A DNA stretch of 64,000 nucleotides. Source: Xanthomonas campestris pv. badrii (GTDB taxonomy: Bacteria > Pseudomonadota > Gammaproteobacteria > Xanthomonadales > Xanthomonadaceae). The notes under the pieces were generated by a model, which had not been told where the DNA came from, did no database searches, and worked only from the letters and a program-made list of their open reading frames with translations. Location of the stretch: the NCBI RefSeq assembly GCF_012848175.1, contig NZ_CP051651.1, positions 2,294,001-2,358,000 of the forward strand, given 5' to 3'. Below, piece by piece: positions 60,987 through 64,000 of the stretch (the first letter of the stretch is position 1; every line of letters starts with the position of its first letter). A program made the translations under genes and the position numbers.

Positions 60987-61828
60987 GCGGGCTCTCCCAC
61001 CGCCACGCCCAGCTTCAGGCGCTGCGGATGGCTGTAAACGACACAATCGTGATCGCGGGCAAACCCGATCAGGGTCAGGCCCGCACTGTCGGCCAGGCTG
61101 ATCGCCAGCGCGGTGGGTGCGGAGATCGCTGCAAGCAGCGGTATCCGGGCCTGCGCGGCTTTCATGGCCATCTCGTAACTGGCGCGGCTGGTGACCACCG
61201 CAAACCCCTGCGATGCATCGATGCGCGCGTGCGCCAATGCACCGATCAACTTGTCCAAGGCGTTATGCCGGCCGACGTCTTCGCGCACCAGCTGCACTTC
61301 ACCTTCGGCATCGGCCCACCCGGCCGCATGCACCGCGCCGGTCTGCGCGGCGATCGGCTGCTGCGCGTGCAGTCCAGCCAGCGCACGCGCCAATGCGTCC
61401 GTTTCGATCCGCAGTTCGGAATGCACCACCGGCGGCACGCGCAGCACCGCCTCGATCGACTCGTTACCGCATACTCCGCAACCGCTGCGTCCATCCAGGT
61501 TGCGCCGCCGCTGGTCCAACGCGGCGGCGCGCTCGGGCGGGATCTCGATCTGCAGCGAAGCGCCTTCCAGGAAGGTCTCCACCGCGACCACCCGCAGGTC
61601 CTGCGGACGGTCGACGATGCCCTCGCTCAGCGAGAACCCCAGTGCGAAGTCTTCCAGGTCTTCCGGCGTGGCCATCATCACCGCAAACGGCACCTGGTTG
61701 TAGATCAGCGCAACCGGCATTTCGGCCGCCACCTGGTCCTGCACCGTGGCACCGCGCCCGCCGCGATGGCGGAACACCGTGCGCACCACACTGCCGGGGC
61801 GCACCGAGCGGGAAGACGGAGTGGTCAT
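60983..61828 (-). CDS. fdhD: Formate dehydrogenase accessory sulfurtransferase FdhD
   Basis: 281 aa from ATG at 61828. FdhD passes sulfur to the molybdenum cofactor, needed for formate dehydrogenase activity. The CxxC cysteines are C117 and C120 (RSGCGVCGNESIE). LEDFALGFSLSEGIV, TGAVHAAGW, REDVGRHNALDKLIG and VVTSRASYEMAMKAAQARIP are family signatures. Encoded next to the oxidoreductase that needs it, with an ATGA overlap, and 6 bp after the transporter gene. Confidence 0.95.
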   Translation of the reverse strand: MTTPSSRSVRPGSVVRTVFRHRGGRGATVQDQVAAEMPVALIYNQVPFAVMMATPEDLEDFALGFSLSEGIVDRPQDLRVVAVETFLEGASLQIEIPPERAAALDQRRRNLDGRSGCGVCGNESIEAVLRVPPVVHSELRIETDALARALAGLHAQQPIAAQTGAVHAAGWADAEGEVQLVREDVGRHNALDKLIGALAHARIDASQGFAVVTSRASYEMAMKAAQARIPLLAAISAPTALAISLADSAGLTLIGFARDHDCVVYSHPQRLKLGVAVGEPA

Positions 61829-61834
61829 CTCACC

Positions 61835-63514
61835 TCAATGGAACAGCACGAAGGCTTTTTGCAGCGTGACCCAGATGCCGAACAGCATCGGGATACCCAC
61901 TGCCAGCCAGGCAAACGCCACCAGTGCGGGATTGCCGCCGTGACCGATGCGCGCCATCTGCTCCGGCGGCAGCACCGCGTGCCCGCTGCGGTCGACCTTT
62001 TCGTGCGCCAGCTGCTTTTCGCGCGCCAGTTCGTCGGGCGTCATGAAATGACGCGCGGCCACCGGGCGCACCAGCAGATTGCAGATCAGGCCGAGCACGA
62101 GCATGCCGGCGAGGATGTACATGGTGGTGTTGTAGACCTGTGACGGCGGGCTGCCGTGCGCCAGCTGGTACTCGCGCATGTACCCCACGACCACCGGGCC
62201 GAGGATGCCGGCGGTGGCCCAGGCGGTCAGCAGACGGCCGTGGATGGCGCCCACCATCTGGGTCCCGAACAGGTCGGCCAGATACGCCGGAATGGTGGCG
62301 AAGCCGCCGCCGTACATCGACAGGATGATGCAGAAGATGCCCACGAACAGCGCGATACCGCCCACGCCACCGGCCGACGGCGCCGCCGCATACAGGCAGA
62401 TACCCAGCACGAAGAACAGCGTGTAGGTGTTCTTGCGGCCGAGCTTGTCGGACATGCTGGCCCAGAAGAAGCGGCCACCGATGTTGAACAGGCTGAGCAG
62501 GCCGGTGAAGCCGGCCGCGATGGCCGCGATGCTGGCCAACTGGGTCGGGTCCAGGCTGCCGAAGCCGATGTCCACGCCGATCAGGCGGCCGCCGAACACT
62601 TCCTGCAGCATCGGCGAAGACATGCCGATCACGCCGATACCGGCCGAGACGTTCAGGCACAGCACGCCCCACAGCAACCAGAACTGCGGGATGCCCCAGA
62701 CCTTTTTCACGTGCACGTGGTTGGCGGTGATCATCGCGTTGGTGTTGGCCACCGGGGCGGTCCAGCCGGCCGGCGTCCAGCCGCTCGGCGGCACGCGGTA
62801 GCCGAACGCGCCGGCCATCATGAAGACGAAGTACAGCGCCGCCATCACCAGGAAGGTTTCCATCACGCCCACCGAGGTAGGGGTGGCGAAGTGGCGCATC
62901 AGCGCATCGGCCAGCGGGCTGCCGATCATCGCGCCGCCACCGAAGCCCATGATGGCCATGCCGGTCGCCATGCCGCGGCGGTCGGGGAACCATTTGATCA
63001 GGGTCGACACCGGCGAGATGTAACCCAGGCCCAGACCGATACCGCCGATCACGCCCGAGCCCAGCCACAGCATCCAGATCTGGTGGAAGTGGATACCGGC
63101 TGCCGAGATCACCAGGCCGCCGCACCAGCACAGCGCCGAAACCACGCCGGCCTTGCGCGGGCCGGCACGTTCCAGCCAGCCGCCCCAGATCGCCGCCGAG
63201 CACCCCAGCAGCACGAAGAACAGCGTGTACATCCACTGCAGTTCGCTGATCTTCCAGTCGCAGGTGGTGGCCACCATGCGCGCGAACAGGCTCATGTCGG
63301 CCGGACACGCGATCGACTCGGTGATTCCCAGCGCCTTGGACAGCGGCAACCAGAACACACTGAAGCCGTAGGCCATGCCGATACACAGATGGATCGCCAG
63401 CGCTGCCGGCGGCACCAGCCAACGATTGAATCCCGGACGCGCAACGATGCGCTCCTTGGACAGCAGACCGGCGTCAGCGCCGCTGGCTGTCGCCACGGTG
63501 GACCCTTGCGTCAT
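61835..63514 (-). CDS. OFA-family (oxalate/formate antiporter-like) MFS transporter
   Basis: 559 aa from ATG at 63514, chosen because GGGG lies eight bases upstream; ATG at 63520 is only two bases from it. Twelve membrane helices with GIGLGLGYISPVSTLIKWFPDRRGMATGMAIMGFGGGAMIGSPL as the OFA-type motif (in pieces of the family pattern) and NIGGRFFWASMSDKLGRKN. The C-terminus has two extra helices and an insertion. First gene of the operon with fdhD and the FdhF-like enzyme, which points to formate or oxalate as substrate. Confidence 0.88.
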   Translation of the reverse strand: MTQGSTVATASGADAGLLSKERIVARPGFNRWLVPPAALAIHLCIGMAYGFSVFWLPLSKALGITESIACPADMSLFARMVATTCDWKISELQWMYTLFFVLLGCSAAIWGGWLERAGPRKAGVVSALCWCGGLVISAAGIHFHQIWMLWLGSGVIGGIGLGLGYISPVSTLIKWFPDRRGMATGMAIMGFGGGAMIGSPLADALMRHFATPTSVGVMETFLVMAALYFVFMMAGAFGYRVPPSGWTPAGWTAPVANTNAMITANHVHVKKVWGIPQFWLLWGVLCLNVSAGIGVIGMSSPMLQEVFGGRLIGVDIGFGSLDPTQLASIAAIAAGFTGLLSLFNIGGRFFWASMSDKLGRKNTYTLFFVLGICLYAAAPSAGGVGGIALFVGIFCIILSMYGGGFATIPAYLADLFGTQMVGAIHGRLLTAWATAGILGPVVVGYMREYQLAHGSPPSQVYNTTMYILAGMLVLGLICNLLVRPVAARHFMTPDELAREKQLAHEKVDRSGHAVLPPEQMARIGHGGNPALVAFAWLAVGIPMLFGIWVTLQKAFVLFH

Positions 63515-63904
63515 TCCCATTTCCCCAAATAAAAGTGCGATGAACTGCGATGAATACGATTGACGGCTGCGATGGAGTGGCGCAATGCGATCGGGCCGGC
63601 GACAACAATCAGCCCCGACAGGCGTCGGTCTGGCGCATCATCGGCGATCCTGGCGTCATTGCAATGCTCGGCATCGCCTCGCAGCGTTCCATCGCACGGC
63701 CACACCCACGCCACGCAGGCCTTCCTCGTCGTTAGCGGCCGGCCGTGCGACTAATTGACTAGTTCTTATGGAGTAGATGACACGGCTGCCAGCCGTGACT
63801 GGCGCGCTGCGATGAGCGGCCGGGCATCGGCGGGGTGACGGCCAGGGTGACGGCCAGGGCGCAGGCTGCCGTAGAGTCGGGCCATCCCCGCCACGGAGCC
63901 TGCG
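63515..63904. other. Divergent promoter region at the right end
   Basis: 390 bp between the OFA transporter and the transaminase gene. A stem-loop CACGGCT-GCC-AGCCGTG lies at 63781-63797. Two copies of GGGTGACGGCCA stand head to tail at 63833-63856. Both are plausible regulatory structures for the divergent genes. No gene seen. Confidence 0.5.
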
Positions 63905-64000
63905 ATGCACGACCACCCTTCGCACGAGAGCGCCCATGCGTTGCGGGCGCCGCCGCAGCTGGACGCGTTCTGGATGCCGTTCACTGCCAACCGCCAGTTC
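63905..64000 (+). CDS. Omega-amino acid:pyruvate aminotransferase, 5' end only
   Basis: The first 32 codons from ATG at 63905 lie in the window; the rest is cut off. After a His-rich start (MHDHPSHESAH), the sequence PQLDAFWMPFTANRQF is the typical opening of beta-alanine/omega-amino-acid:pyruvate transaminases of the class III group. The catalytic part is not visible, so the assignment rests on this N-terminal motif. It would fit the amine-degrading theme of the neighbouring region. Confidence 0.65.
   Translation, partial: MHDHPSHESAHALRAPPQLDAFWMPFTANRQF

Overview
The window is about 65% GC chromosomal DNA. Its gene content and order, together with its intergenic repeats, fit a xanthomonad (Xanthomonas or a close relative). 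Pointers are petABC-sspA-sspB, miaB-phoH-ybeY-corC, a multidomain ligD, many GTG starts and short double-hairpin repeats between genes. Most of it reads as core chromosome. The clear exception is a ~5 kb island inserted at the 3' end of a tRNA-Ala gene.

Layout. 1-6.2 kb: a truncated formylglycine-generating-enzyme-like lipoprotein, RNase D, the end-joining ligase LigD, an H-NS-type protein and tRNA-Ala(CGC). 6.2-11.2 kb: the island, with a P4-type integrase, an unrecognised cargo gene only 12 nt behind it, a YecR-like lipoprotein with a two-helix membrane protein, an XRE repressor-like gene, a free-standing ParB-like protein and an AlpA-type regulator. Arrays of GGCGGTA repeats lie at both ends. 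11.4-15.2 kb: a small charged protein, a GAF protein with a dead GGDEF domain, and CheW with its chemoreceptor. 15.5-22.9 kb: alkyl-base DNA glycosylase, the large helicase Lhr (the two genes overlap tail to tail), a DUF3301 protein, and sspA-sspB. 23.5-26.2 kb: the cytochrome bc1 operon. 26.6-29.3 kb: a lytic transglycosylase, and a WYL regulator divergent from a glutathione transferase across a perfect inverted repeat. 29.4-37.2 kb: miaB, a regulatory-looking gap, then phoH-ybeY-corC with two extra secreted proteins, a DUF4105 (Lnb-like) membrane protein where many gammaproteobacteria carry lnt, and corA.

37.6-55.3 kb is a polyamine region. PotF, PotG, PotH and PotI import putrescine. A putrescine transaminase (SpuC type) and a gamma-glutamyl route (two PuuA-type ligases, PuuB-type oxidase, PuuD-type hydrolase) degrade it towards GABA. 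An aldehyde dehydrogenase probably finishes at succinate. A three-gene EmrAB/OprM-like efflux operon splits potF from potGHI. An inverted-repeat element encodes about 40 codons at the start of potH.

55.4-64 kb: a PleD-like diguanylate cyclase with its inhibitory site, an MHS-family transporter, a likely formate/oxalate operon (OFA transporter, FdhD, a cysteine-type FdhF/YdeP oxidoreductase, a small winged-helix protein), and the first 32 codons of an omega-amino-acid:pyruvate transaminase.

The most promising places for something new are the integrase-linked cargo gene and the repeat arrays bounding its island, the Lnb-like protein at the lnt position, a cluster of DnaA-box-like 9-mers upstream of phoH, and the repeat element inside potH. 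All identifications rest on reading motifs and context; no searches were run.
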